Positions 23,101-34,554 of a stretch of DNA of 64,000 nt are shown here, piece after piece. The position numbers were made by a program, and so were the translations under genes. Within the stretch, counting starts at the first letter, position 1. Each line of letters opens with the position of its first letter. Origin of the DNA: Brevipalpus yothersi (Eukaryota > Arthropoda > Arachnida > Trombidiformes > Tenuipalpidae); assembly GCA_003956705.1 (NCBI GenBank), contig QZCP01000211.1:1-64000 (forward strand), written 5' to 3'. The notes beneath the pieces are model-generated. The model ran no database searches, was not told where the DNA came from, and was given only the letters and a program-made list of their open reading frames with translations.

Positions 23101-26100
23101 ACGTGTAGCTCATCTTTTGGGATTGAATGCCGCTGATTTGTACAAAAATCTGTGCAAGCCTCGAATTAAAGTAGGAAATGAATTTGTCAGCCAAGGAAGA
23201 AGCAAAGATCAGGTCAGCTACTCTGTCGGTGCTCTATCCAAAGCCATTTTTGATCGACTATTCAAATGGATGGTCAAGAGAATCAATGAAACCTTGGACA
23301 CCAAACAGAAGCGACAACATTTCATCGGTGTACTGGATATTGCTGGTTTTGAAATTTTCGATGTAAGTATAGTGGCAAGAGGTTTCGACATATAGTTCGA
23401 CAAAAGTTACAATGATGAGTTGAATTTCCACCTATTACATGAGTTCCGATTAGACTGATGGAACAAATCTATTCACCTATCAGCATTCGAAAAGAAATCT
23501 GAGGAATCTTTATCAATATCTATCATTTTTTCCTTATTGAATCACTCAGTTTAATAGTTTCGAGCAACTTTGCATCAATTTCACCAATGAAAAATTGCAA
23601 CAATTTTTCAATCATCACATGTTCGTTCTTGAACAAGAAGAGTACAAACGTGAAGGCATTGAATGGGAATGGGTCGATTTTGGAATGGATCTCCAAGCCT
23701 GTATCGACCTTATCGAAAAGGTAATCTTATGAACTTTACTAATCTTTCTTTTTCTCTTCTCTCTTTTTCCATGATGCTTCAAAAATTTTGCCATCGATCG
23801 CAATTTGCCACTGCTTTTCGAAAAATGCCTTCAAAATCGAATCAACGTGCTGCTTTATCGAAATGCTTCACGCTGTTCTATTGCTTATTTGCTGCTGCTG
23901 CTCAAATTTGAACTATTCAGTTCAACGGTTTCGAGCAAATTTGTATCAATTTCACAAATGAGAAACTGCAACAGTTTTTCAACCATCACATGTTTGTCCT
24001 CGAACAAGAGGAATACAAACGAGAGGGAATCGACTGGGAGTTCATTGATTTCGGAATGGACCTTCAAGCTTGCATTGAGCTCATCGAGAAGGTAAAACAA
24101 ATAGCAATCAGATCATACATATGATCCGATGGTTTTAGAACGTAGAAAAATCCAGACGACTATCCACCGGATAATCTAATGGTTTATAATCACGTAGATA
24201 TATTCCACCTTGGGTACCAATTTCCTGAGCAATTAGATAGTAGAACACCTTCAAAATGCTAACAGGGCTTCCATGCTTGAGCATTACGTTGCCCGCTATC
24301 CAGCTAATTTTTCCATTCCTCTTTTGGCGCAAAGCTTTTGATTACTTCATGATAGAAAAAAATAATGAAAATTCTCATATGAATTCTAATTGTTTTATTT
24401 TTCAATCCAAAATTCCAATAGCCTATGGGTATTCTTTCAATCTTAGAGGAAGAAAGTATGTTCCCTAAAGCTACCGACAAAACCTTCTTGGACAAACTTA
24501 ACTCAAACCATCTCGGCAAGTCACCAAACTTCCAGAAACCCAAGCCACCCAAGCCTGGTCAAGCTGAAGCTCACTTCGCTTTGGTTCACTATGCTGGTAC
24601 CGTACCATACAACATCACTGGCTGGCTGGAGAAGAATAAGGATCCTCTCAACGATTGTGTGGTGGATTCCTTCAAACACTCTTCCAATGCTCTATTGGTT
24701 GAGCTGTTCGCTGATCATCCAGGTCTCGGAACTGATGAGCCTGCTGGTGGAGCCAAAGGAGGCAAAGGCGGTGGAGGCCGTAAGAAGGGTTCTGGTTTCC
24801 AGACTGTATCAGGTCTTTACAGGGTAAAGAAGAATAATTTTTAATCATTTTATAGCTTTTACCTCCTCTCTAGTCCTGGATGACCTCTTAGTGCATCTGA
24901 TCAAATTCTTTTGATCACACCATGGAAGATATATTTTTTTCAACAGGATTCCATTAGGAATCAAACCATTCCATTCATCCGCATATGAGCTGCCTGATCC
25001 GCCTCATATATGCTTGTGTATCCTTGGTAGAAGCGTACATATATTTGAATTATTCCTCACCTTTACTTTCCAGGAGCAATTGAATAAGCTGATGACCACC
25101 CTGAGGTCGACCCAACCTCATTTCATTCGTTGCATCATTCCCAACGAAACTAAGACCCCAGGTACATCCTTATCCGAATAATTTCCTTTTTAGATTCCAG
25201 GGACATATGTATATACTGCCACCAAAAAATTGTTGTTTGTTGCCATCGAAGATTTTTTCTCCTCAGTAAGCCCTATTAGCATTCTCCTTTAGCAGAGATT
25301 TAGAATTATTAGAGATTTTTCTCATCGTAGAGCTCGTTCCGATTCAGAATTCCGAAAAAAACCCAAATGAAATTCATCAATGTGTAGATTTGTAGATGAA
25401 GCAGATTCTCGCTTGCTTAGATGACTAAAATCTGCTACTGCTGCTGCTGCTGCTACTGCTATTGCCCATAGTTAGATTATTAGATGAAAAATTTTCCATC
25501 TCCACCTTTACCATCTTATCTCTGATCGACTACCCTTTCCATGAAATATCTTTCTAGAACTAAGCCATTTTACCTTGCGATAATTTCGCTCACAACACAA
25601 ACGCAAATCTTTTTTACTCACTTTCTAATTTTTTTCCTCGCGTACGCGTTTAATTCCATAGGAGCAACTTAATAAGCTAATGACTACGCTCAAATCTACA
25701 TATCCGCATTTTATCCGATGTATTATTCCAAACGAGCTCAAAAAACCAGGTAAAACCGTGCTCCAACGACTTGGAGCCAGTAGTTAGCAAGTGTGTTCTA
25801 GCCAGTTCAAATTCGAAATTAGTCTCGAATTGGTGGTAGTTAATTTTTGTGTAAATGTAAATGTGATATATGTTGATCCAAAAAGTTTCTACAGAATTTC
25901 TAATCCTCTATGGTATACTCTAGGATTCATCGATTCTCACTTGGTAATGCACCAGCTTACATGTAACGGTGTGCTTGAGGGTATCCGTATTTGTCGAAAG
26001 GGTTTCCCTAATCGAATGGTTTATCCTGATTTCAAACAACGGTGAGTGTTAACATCATCATCTACGACAAGATTCTTTTCTCTTCCTGTAGTTAGATAAT

Positions 26101-29100
26101 CTAGGTCATCAACATGATGGGTGGAAAGTTTCTGCGTGAAACGAATAACTTTGCGAAAACGTAATGACATAACATGTACACATCTTCTATGATATATAGA
26201 TACACGATTTTGGCTCCGACAGCCGTTCCAAAGGGTTTCATCGATGCTAAGCAGGTTGCTGAGAAAGTAACTACTGCTATCGAGCTTGAGTCAGATTGTT
26301 TCAGATTAGGACACACCAAGGCATGTAAAATTTAAGTTTGAAAAAGAAGGCAGACTTGAGAGCAAATAAGCGATTTTTCAACACAGTCGAGACGAAAACG
26401 TTAAGAAAAAAAACTTCATGGAATGAATAATGATCTATAGTGTGTCCTTAGTGAAAGAAACCCTTAGTTTGATCGTATTTCCTCTGTAGAAATGGAATGA
26501 ATTAGACGTTTTTTAGGTTTAAATGTTCGTGTATGTGTGTGTGTATGCGACCTCATCTTCTCACTGAGACACTCATTCAAGAATCATGATGAAGAAGAAT
26601 CATGTATATATGTGTATTCACTTCACGATTTCAATGGGTTGGACTCAAAGAGGATTCTCAACATGTTTATCCCTCATCTTCTTCCTGTTATTTTTTTCTT
26701 TTTCTCTTTGGAATGAAATAATGGATATAATTATAATTATGTTGATAAACCCTTTGCTATGACAAGAAACACCTTTCCCTAGTGTATTATCAATCCTTTC
26801 AATCCTTCCCATAGATATGCCATCTTAGCTGCAACTGAAATTCCCAAAGGATTTGTGGATGCCAAAGTTTGCACGGAAAAAATATTAAAAGTGGTCAATC
26901 TAGATACCGCTGAGTTCAGATTTGGTCACACAAAGGTACATGAACTCCATCACTTTATCATTTTCCCCGCTAAAATCATTGCCTTTTTCTTATCATTTGA
27001 AACAAAAAAATCTTAAGATCTTAACTCATTCACAGCTTCTGAACTTTTGCCAATTGTTGCCGTCTAATCGACTTATCTGCTTTCATGGCCTCTTAGCTCG
27101 ACCAACAAATCATCATCATTATGATGATATTAATACTCTACTCTACTCTATTGGATGTAGAGTATATATTTTGGAAAGAAAATTCATGTTGGTTGGGCTT
27201 ATGAGACTTCAGCTGCTTCAATTTTTGCTCATCATCTCTCCAGTTAGGGGAAAAACAGTCTTTGCTAACATTTTTTTCTCATTTTTTATGGGGAATTTTC
27301 AACCCTTCACAAACCATTCATCATAATATAAAATTTCCAGATCTTCTTCCGAGCTGGTGTATTGGGTCGTCTAGAAGAGATGCGAGACGATCGATTAGGA
27401 AAGATTATCACATGGGTTCAGGCATGGTGTCGTTGGTGGATGGTCAAGAAGACCTTCAAGCGACTCCAAGAGCAACGTATTGCTCTGCTTGTTATCCAGC
27501 GAAACCTACGAAAATTCTTGACCCTCCGAAATTGGTTGTGGTGGAAATTGTATTCCAAGGTGAAGCCACTACTCACCATGGCCAAAGTGGAAGACGAGAT
27601 CAAGGCATTGGAAGAGAAACTCAAGAAAGAGACCGAAGAGAAGGAGAAGGAAGCAAAATTGCGAAAAGAATTGGAAGTACAGAATGTCAAGCTTCTCCAA
27701 GAGAAGAATGACATATTCCTACAATTGGAGGCTGAGCGTTCTGGTGCTGGAGATATTGAAGAACGTCTTCAGAAAACTATCAGCCTTAAGCAAGATCTTG
27801 AACATCAACTACATGTGAGTATCATACCAACAAAATCTTAGTGTGTTAATGAGTATTATTTTCCTCACTTAAATATACAAGTCTTCTAATGAGAAGAGAG
27901 GCAACTTACAGAGAGAATGCAATGACTAACAAGATAAATGTCGATAGTATTTGGTTGGGAGAAAATCTTATTTTAGTTTCAAAAATTATCATTTACACTG
28001 CTTCTCTCTCTCTCTCTCTCTCTCTTTCTCACCCTCTTTCATACTTTCTCACTTGAATTTTTGCGTTCAAAATTGTTACTTTCAGGAAATACAAGACCGA
28101 CTTTCTCATGAGGAAGATGCTCATGCTACTTTGAGTTCAGCAAAGAAGAAGTTGGAAGGAGAAGTATCTCACCTCAAAAAGGATATCGAAGATATGGAGC
28201 TCAATTTACAGAAGGCTGAGCAAGATAAGGCAACCAAAGATCACCAAATTCGCAATCTTAATGATGAGATTGCCCATCAAGATGAGTTGATTAACAAATT
28301 GAACAAAGAGAAGAAACACTTGCAAGAGGCAACCCAAAAGACATCGGAAGACTTGCAAGGTGCAGAGGATAAGATTAACCATCTTAACAAAGTTAAAGTT
28401 AAGCTTGAACAAACTTTGGATGAGCTGGAAGACAGCTTGGAGCGTGAGAAGAAATTGAGAGCTGATATCGAGAAGAATAAGAGAAAGATCGAAAGTGATC
28501 TTAAACTTGCCCAAGAGGCTGTCACTGATCTCGAGAAGAATAAGAAAGAATTGGAACTCAATATCCAACGAAAGGAGAAGGAAATGGCTTCATTGAGTGC
28601 CAAATTGGAAGATGAACAAAGCTTGGTTGCTAAATTACAGAAACAAATTAAGGAGCTTCAGGTAAGACTGATAATTTTCCATTCATTTAACAAACACCAC
28701 TATCACTTGTGTGAACAAGAATTCTGCATCGATGTTTATGTATTCCATTGATATTCTGATTGACGAATTTTTCGGCCACCATGTTAGCAAGTTAGCAAGC
28801 TCGTCGAGTACAGAGAGTTAGAGAATCAGATTTCTATCCGTATTTGGCTGGCATTCAGATTGGTAAATCTTTTTGACTCAGTTCAATTCTCCTGCTTCTT
28901 CCAGCATCTTCTACTTGTGAGAGTAAAGTCAGTGGTTGAAAGACTGATAGCTGAAATGAATCCAATCCAATCACCAAAGCTTTTCCTCGAAAAAAATATT
29001 CTCTCTCTTTCTCTGAAAATCTCCAGTGTTGATAGGCTCCTCGATACTCCATAATCATATCTCTCTCTCCCTCTTACTTAAGAGCGCAGAATTCTTAAGA

Positions 29101-29570
29101 TTCCGACCCAACTCATTGCCAAACACCGTGAGGAATACGACTCTCGGGATCTAATTTCAGAATACCACTAGCTTTATCACATAACATTTTGACACTTATC
29201 ACTTGTGACTGAGCAGCAGATCAGTTCCATCGGAAATTCTTTCACTTTACTCGACAAAGTTCAGGAAATCTCTAGCAAGTGTATACAACTTTTGATCAGT
29301 ATTCCCTACTTGCTATCATATCGAGATAATTTATCCGACTCTAGGTACGCAGATATTGTGAAAAATTGAATGAAATTGAAACTCTTTTTCTCCTCAAAAA
29401 TGTCGAGAGTCGTTTTCCATGCGGTTTTTCTTTGATTGATTCGAAAAATACATGTTTCTGATGGTGTTCCAAAATTAGAGTACTTGTAGCTGAAAAATGA
29501 GTAAGAAAATGAACTCACCAGCTAAAAATTGGACTCCTCAAAGAGATGTTAGATACGAAGGAATGCATGG

Positions 29571-29610
<40 letters not shown>

Positions 29611-29724
29611 AGAGTAATGGTAAAAGTGAGCGATCCAAAATTAGTTGCCAGCATCTCTTACCGCATCCCGAGAGTATCGTGAAGATGTTGGTGAGAGAGA
29701 ATATTTGAGAGATGCTGTTCGAGT

Positions 29725-29764
<40 letters not shown>

Positions 29765-32700
29765 TTTTAAAAATGCGCTGGCTCGTAAGGCGGAGTCAAG
29801 CAACCGAATTAGGGCTTTCTTCAGACTTATGCTTCGTTTGCATAAGTGTCCATAGAAGGTAGGCTTTGGTGGCCTTAAGGCAGTCTCACTTGTTACATCA
29901 TTTTAAAACCAGAGGATGAGGAAGAGCTCGTCCGGGGGGAGGAGGATGCTGATGGTAATGATGATGATGGCCGGGAGCCGATCACTCAGCATCGAGGGAG
30001 GAGCTGATATCTCATAGCCTCACTTAGCACCCCCTTGAACACGCATCACACACACAGACATAGTATATGATCGTGGAGCACTTGTTTTTTTCGGGTGATA
30101 ATTTCACATTCTCGAAAAACTTTTGCTGACTCTGCTCGATCTCTTTTCCGATCACTTGCTTCCACGTCTCCCTCCTCATCTCTCTCTCTCTCTCCTATCT
30201 TCTCTTCGGCTTAGTGGCTCTGAGCATCCCTTAGCCTTGTGAAGCTTGTTGATTCCTTCCTCTCTCTCTCTTTCTCTTGTCCATCTCAATTATTATTTCG
30301 AATTATTACCTTGTGTGTCTATATCTGTGTGTTAATACACTGTGATTGACTGTGATCATGGACGGTGCTGAGTCCCCCAAGAACGATATTGCTGAGTCCG
30401 AAAGTTTGCCATCACCCCAAGTGTCTTCCGTTCAACATCCAACATCTTCGGTTCCAGCCGCTTTCACCGGTCAAGGAGCCAAAGAGTTGCTGGACAGAGA
30501 TCTCCATTATCCGTATCAGCGAAATAATTATATATCACCAAATCCATCACTTAGTTTTGAAAGCAAGCGAATTATGAGACAAGCTCAAGATCCCATGTAT
30601 GGAGCCAATCCGCGTATGGCTCATTTTCTTTATGAAGTAATTTCAACTTTCATACACTCGTATCATTACGGTCCTCTCTATTATCGGGCCATAATGTGTG
30701 TGTGCTATCCATCCAGGCTATTATTGTGTGTCCGCTTTTGTTCCCCTTGTGTCTTTATGCTCTCTTGTGAATTCATCCACATCTATTCGTGTTCACTTAT
30801 GTTGGCCACTTTTATTTTCCATAGGCCCGTATCGAGGAACTCGAAGAGGAACTTGAGGCTGAACGACAAGCTCGTGCCAAGGCCGAAAAACAGCGTGCCG
30901 ATCTTGCACGAGAAATCGAGGAACTCAGCGAACGATTGGAGGAAGCTGGTGGTGCAACATCATCACAAATTGAGCTCAACAAGAGACGTGAAGCTGAATT
31001 GGCCAAACTTCGTCGTGATCTGGAGGAATCCAATTTACAGCATGAGCAAGCCATGTCTGCACTTCGTAAGAAGCACAACGATGGTGTTGCTGAGCTTACC
31101 GAACAGCTTGACAACATGAATAAGATCAAAGCCAAGTAAGATATATTCCATCTACCATTGACTATTGCTAAGCTTAAGCTAGTGTGCAGTGAATAATCCA
31201 CTAATTTGATAAGATAACGATTTCAAATCAAAAGCTGAATATTTTGAATGCAAACTACTGCTCTAACGATGTAACTTGCCCTAATCGTTTACCGTTAAGC
31301 TGCCTGCATGTGTTTGTGTTTCAATAATCGAAAATTTTTTGCTTTTTTTCATTGCTTTCATTGTTTTGCTTTCAACTAACGCTTCAATTCTAAGGCTTGA
31401 AAAAGAGAAAAATCAATACAAGGCTGAATTTGATGAAATGAAAAATGTCTTGGATCATTCTACTAAGGAAAAGGTAACGTTTCGAGTAACTGTATTCCAG
31501 AAACTCGATTGGCTTCTCAACGTTCTTGTTCTGCCAACCATTTTTGCTTCCAAACTTCTGCTTTTCTTGCTTCTTGCTGAAACTCATGCTTTATATGTAT
31601 ATATTGCTTTGCTTGAGAGCTATTTTTGTGATTGAGTTGGCTCATAATTAATGTCACGCAATGGAAACTCAGTTTATGTTGATTAGTGATTGACACCCAA
31701 ATCATGATCCTCTTCAATCCTTTACCTTTTCAGACTTGAGAAAGAGCGAGCTACTCTCGCCGCCGAGAATCAAGATCTACAGGCTGTTGTTGATAATACA
31801 ACCAAAAATCAGGTACAATTTTTCACAAACATCCACCTTACAGGCTGATAATCAATCAGCCTAAATCAAACTACAGGCCATTCCTTCTGAGAAATTGAGA
31901 GCAAGATTTTGTCAGGAAGCAGAAACTATCTCCACTGGACAGAACTCATGGACGCTGGTCATCGAGCTCATTCATGCTCTCATATGTTAGGGCTTTCCAT
32001 ACTTCTTGATTTTTAATTTTGATCATATTTCCTCTAGGCCAATCTGGAGAAACAGAACAAGCAACTCGAAATGCAAATGGGTGAGCTTCAACACAAGGTT
32101 GATGAACAAAATCGAACTCTGGGTGACTTCGATGCTTCAAAGAAGAAGCTTGCAGTCGAGAACTCAGAACTCCAACGACAATTGGAGGAAGCCGAATCTC
32201 AGGTCAATCAGCTAAGCAAGCTTCGATCATCGTTGCAGTCTCAATTGGAAGAAGCCAAACGAACTGCCGATGAGGAAAGTCGGGTAAGTAAACGCGTGAT
32301 GCTAGGTGGCAAGATATTTCATGATGGAATAGCTATCATCAAATATCCATAAACTTCCGATAGAGATGAAAACTCATTTGTTCCCGGAATTTCCTAGGAG
32401 CGAGCTGCAATGATGGGTAAATACAGGAATTTGGAACACGATTTGGACGGTCTACGAGAACAATTGGAAGAGGAAGCTGAAGGAAAGGCTGACTTACAAC
32501 GACAATTGAGCAAAGCCAATGCTGAGATTACTGCCTGGAGAACAAAGTTCGAATCGGAAGGACTCGCACGATTGGAGGAACTCGAGGAATCTAAGAAGAA
32601 ATTGCAATTGAAACTACAGGAAGCCGAGGAACACATTGAACAATTGAACGCCAAGACTAGTGGATTGGAGAAGACCAAACAACGACTCCAGGGTGAAATT

Positions 32701-34554
32701 GAGGACATGTCTATCGAAGTTGAGAAGGCCAATTCATTGGCTGCTTCATTGGAAAAGAAGCAGAAACACTTTGACAAGATTGTCGCTGACTGGAAACACA
32801 AGGTTGACGATTTGGCTGCCGAACTTGATGCCTCACAGAAGGAATGCAGAAACTATTCAACTGAATTGTTCAAATTGCGTGCTCTGTACGAGGAATCACA
32901 GGAACACTATGAATCAGTGAAGAGAGAGAATAAGAATCTTCAAGATGAGATCAAAGATTTGATGGATCAACTTGGAGAAGGTGGAAGAAGTGTACACGAG
33001 TTGGAGAAGATGCGTAAACGACTTGAGATGGAGAAGGAAGAACTTCAGGCTGCTCTCGAGGAGGCTGAGGCTGCCTTGGAACAGGAAGAGAATAAGGTTC
33101 TACGAGCTCAACTCGAATTGTCCCAGGTTAGACAGGAAATTGATCGACGACTACAGGAGAAGGAAGAAGAATTTGAGAATACACGAAAGAATCACCAGAG
33201 AGCTCTTGATTCCATGCAAGCCAGCTTGGAAGCTGAGGCGCGAGGTAAAGCTGAGGCATTGAGAATGAAGAAGAAGTTGGAGAGTGACATTAATGAATTG
33301 GAAATTGCACTGGATCACGCTAACAAGGCTAACGCTGAAGCTCAAAAGAGTATCAAGAAGTATCAACAAATGATCAAGGAAATTCAAACACAATTGGAAG
33401 AAGAACAGAGAGCTCGTGATGAGGCCAGAGAACAGTATGCTATGGCTGAAAGACGATGCAATGCTCTACATGGAGAGTTGGAAGAGAGTCGACAACTTTT
33501 GGAGCAAGTAAGTATCACTAATGATTTCTAATTAATTGATATTTTCGAAATATTATGGAAAATTCATCACAAATTTCCTCTTATTCCTTAATCTACTAGG
33601 CTGATCGTGCTCGACGAAATGCTGAGCAAGAGAATGGTGAGCTTCATGAGGCCAACAATGAGCTGTCTGCACAGAACGCATCATTGTCCATGGCTAAACG
33701 AAAGTTGGAAGGTGAAATGCAAGCACTACAAGCCGATCTTGATGAGATGTTGAATGAGGCCAAACAATCGGAAGAGAAGGCCAAAAAGGCTATGGTTGAT
33801 GCCGCTCGACTTGCTGATGAGCTACGAGCTGAACAAGAGCACGCTCAACAACAAGAGAAGATGCGTAAAGCAATGGAACAACAGATCAAAGAATTGCAAG
33901 TTCGACTTGATGAAGCTGAACAAGCAGCTCTTAAGGGTAAGCTTTTGCCATTAATGTTTTGCCACCATTTTTTTGATACAATGATCCAATGAATTCATCA
34001 CACTTTTTATTTGCCCATATTTTATAGGTGGTAAGAAAGTTATCCAAAAATTGGAGCAAAAGGTTCGCGAATTGGAGCAAGAGCTCGAAAGTGAGCAGCG
34101 AAGACATGGTGATGCTGCCAAGAATCTACGTAAAGCTGAGAGAAGGCTCAAGGAGCTACAATTCCAAGCTGAAGAGGACCGCAAGAATCATGAACGAATG
34201 CAAGATCTGGTTGATAAATTGCAGCAAAAGATTAAGACATACAAGAGGCAGATAGAGGAGGCTGAAGAGATTGCCGCATTGAATTTAGCCAAATTTAGAA
34301 AAGTTCAGCAAGAATTAGAAGATGCCGAAGAGCGTGCTGATATGGCTGAAAATGCATTGGCAAAATTAAGAGCACGAAATCGAAGCTCAGCTTCAGCTAG
34401 TCGCGCAATGAGTCCAGCGGTAAGTGTTAAGGATTGCTAACAATTAATTATGAACATTGTAATTAACCTTTTTGCCATTCTCTTCCTCTCTCTTTTCATC
34501 TTTCTACACTCTTAGCCGGGACTTCCGAAAGGTCGAGCTGTAGCACACGAATAA
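18677..34554 (+). CDS. Mhc: Muscle myosin heavy chain (class II), alternatively spliced
   Basis: Complete model: join(18677..18865, 19034..19174, 19277..19433, 20794..20821, 21363..21462, 21554..21713, 21849..21947, [22155..22258 or 22570..22673], 22955..23362, [23550..23720 or 23921..24091], 24422..24823, [25074..25161 or 25662..25749], 25924..26041, [26200..26320 or 26815..26935], 27341..27814, 28086..28661, 30825..31135, [31395..31473 or 31734..31812], 32038..32283, 32398..33507, 33600..33936, 34028..34419, 34516..34554). Every path gives 1,949 residues. Motor motifs: P-loop GESGAGKT (173-180), switch I NDNSSRF, switch II DIAGFE, loop 2 rich in Gly/Lys, SH helix region TCNGVLEGIRICRKG. The IQ neck begins near residue 763 and the coiled-coil rod runs to residue 1,930. 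It forms thick filaments of muscle sarcomeres. The start is the ATG at 18677 (MAEDPDP). The fly exon 3 pair is single here. Confidence 0.98.
19434..20793 (+). other. Long Mhc intron with (CT)n tract
   Basis: A 1.36 kb intron between the 19277..19433 exon and the 28-base exon. It contains a (CT)n tract at 20126-20172 and no open segment resembling myosin, so I see no hidden alternative exon. Confidence 0.7.
20794..20821 (+). CDS. Mhc: 28-base micro-exon of Mhc
   Basis: It encodes N-R-E-N-Q-S-M-L-I-T together with flanking split codons and links the 25 kDa region to the P-loop exon. CAG acceptor before, GTAAGT donor after. Without it the frame and the P-loop lead-in would be lost. Confidence 0.95.
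22155..22673 (+). other. Mhc: Mhc mutually exclusive exon pair 1 (residues 292-326, fly exon 7 equivalent)
   Basis: Exons 22155..22258 and 22570..22673 are both 104 bp, begin in phase 1 and end in phase 0. Both encode a -YHFVSQGKT- core with different flanks (NQDITA versus GPDVNK). The position, near the nucleotide-entry side of the motor, equals the exon 7 cluster of Drosophila Mhc. Including both would shift the frame. Confidence 0.95.
23550..24091 (+). other. Mhc: Mhc mutually exclusive exon pair 2 (relay, residues 463-519, fly exon 9 equivalent)
   Basis: Exons 23550..23720 and 23921..24091 are each 171 bp, phase 0 at both ends. They encode the relay helix and loop: FEQLCINFTNEKLQQFFNHH versus FEQICINFTNEKLQQFFNHH, with the relay loop differing as IEWEWVDFGMD versus IDWEFIDFGMD. 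Because both are in frame, exclusivity here must be enforced by splicing, not by frame. Confidence 0.95.
25074..25749 (+). other. Mhc: Mhc mutually exclusive exon pair 3 (residues 654-683, not alternative in fly)
   Basis: Exons 25074..25161 and 25662..25749 are both 88 bp, with identical phases. They encode EQLNKLMTTLRSTQPHFIRC and EQLNKLMTTLKSTYPHFIRC, followed by IIPNE and TKTPG or LKKPG. This is the segment between loop 2 and the SH helices. In Drosophila Mhc this part is constitutive as far as I know. The 500 bp between them is intron, with a (CTG)n-like run near 25436-25462. Confidence 0.93.
26200..26935 (+). other. Mhc: Mhc mutually exclusive exon pair 4 (converter, residues 722-762, fly exon 11 equivalent)
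   Basis: Exons 26200..26320 and 26815..26935 are both 121 bp. They encode the converter, YTILAPTAVPKGFIDAKQ versus YAILAATEIPKGFVDAKV, ending RLGHTK or RFGHTK and then joining IFFRAGVLG. The downstream copy has a normal GTACAT donor; the upstream copy is followed by GCATGT, so it needs a GC donor. Confidence 0.93.
28662..30357 (+). promoter_or_regulatory. Large Mhc intron with presumed internal promoter
   Basis: This 1.7 kb lies between the exon ending 28661 and the internal start exon. It has (GA)n tracts at 29573-29607 and 29727-29760 and a pyrimidine-rich segment at 30160-30290 just before the start exon. It is by far the largest intron piece in the 3' half of the gene, which fits a second promoter. 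No clear TATA box is seen. Confidence 0.6.
30358..34554 (+). CDS. Mhc: Myosin rod protein from an internal first exon of Mhc
   Basis: Alternative first exon 30358..30636 (93 codons, ATG at 30358, GTAATT donor, phase 0) joins the common exon at 30825 and shares all rod exons to 34554, for 930 residues. The head is unrelated to myosin motors: it starts MDGAESPKNDIAESE, is rich in Ser/Pro, and ends PRMAHFLYE. The splice is in frame with ARIEELEEEL of the rod. In Drosophila, Mhc has an internal promoter between the motor and rod exons that makes myosin rod protein, a headless thick-filament component with its own short N-terminus. The position here is the same. That this exon is used is inference; the open frame, donor and phase are seen. 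Confidence 0.82.
31395..31812 (+). other. Mhc: Mhc mutually exclusive exon pair 5 (S2 hinge, residues 1216-1242, fly exon 15 equivalent)
   Basis: Exons 31395..31473 and 31734..31812 are both 79 bp, entering in phase 2 and leaving in phase 0. They encode KLEKEKNQYKAEFDEMK versus KLEKERATLAAENQDLQ, the rod hinge segment. This corresponds to exon 15a/15b of Drosophila Mhc. Double inclusion would shift the frame. Confidence 0.93.

Noticed and set aside
28790..28860. Possible extra rod exon in the large Mhc intron
   Set aside because: A few words look like KLVEYREL but there is no acceptor/donor pair keeping the rod frame; the flanking exons join perfectly without it.
32394..32801. Minus-strand frames rich in Ser and Cys inside the Mhc rod
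   Set aside because: Antisense of the coiled-coil coding sequence, as expected from its codon pattern.
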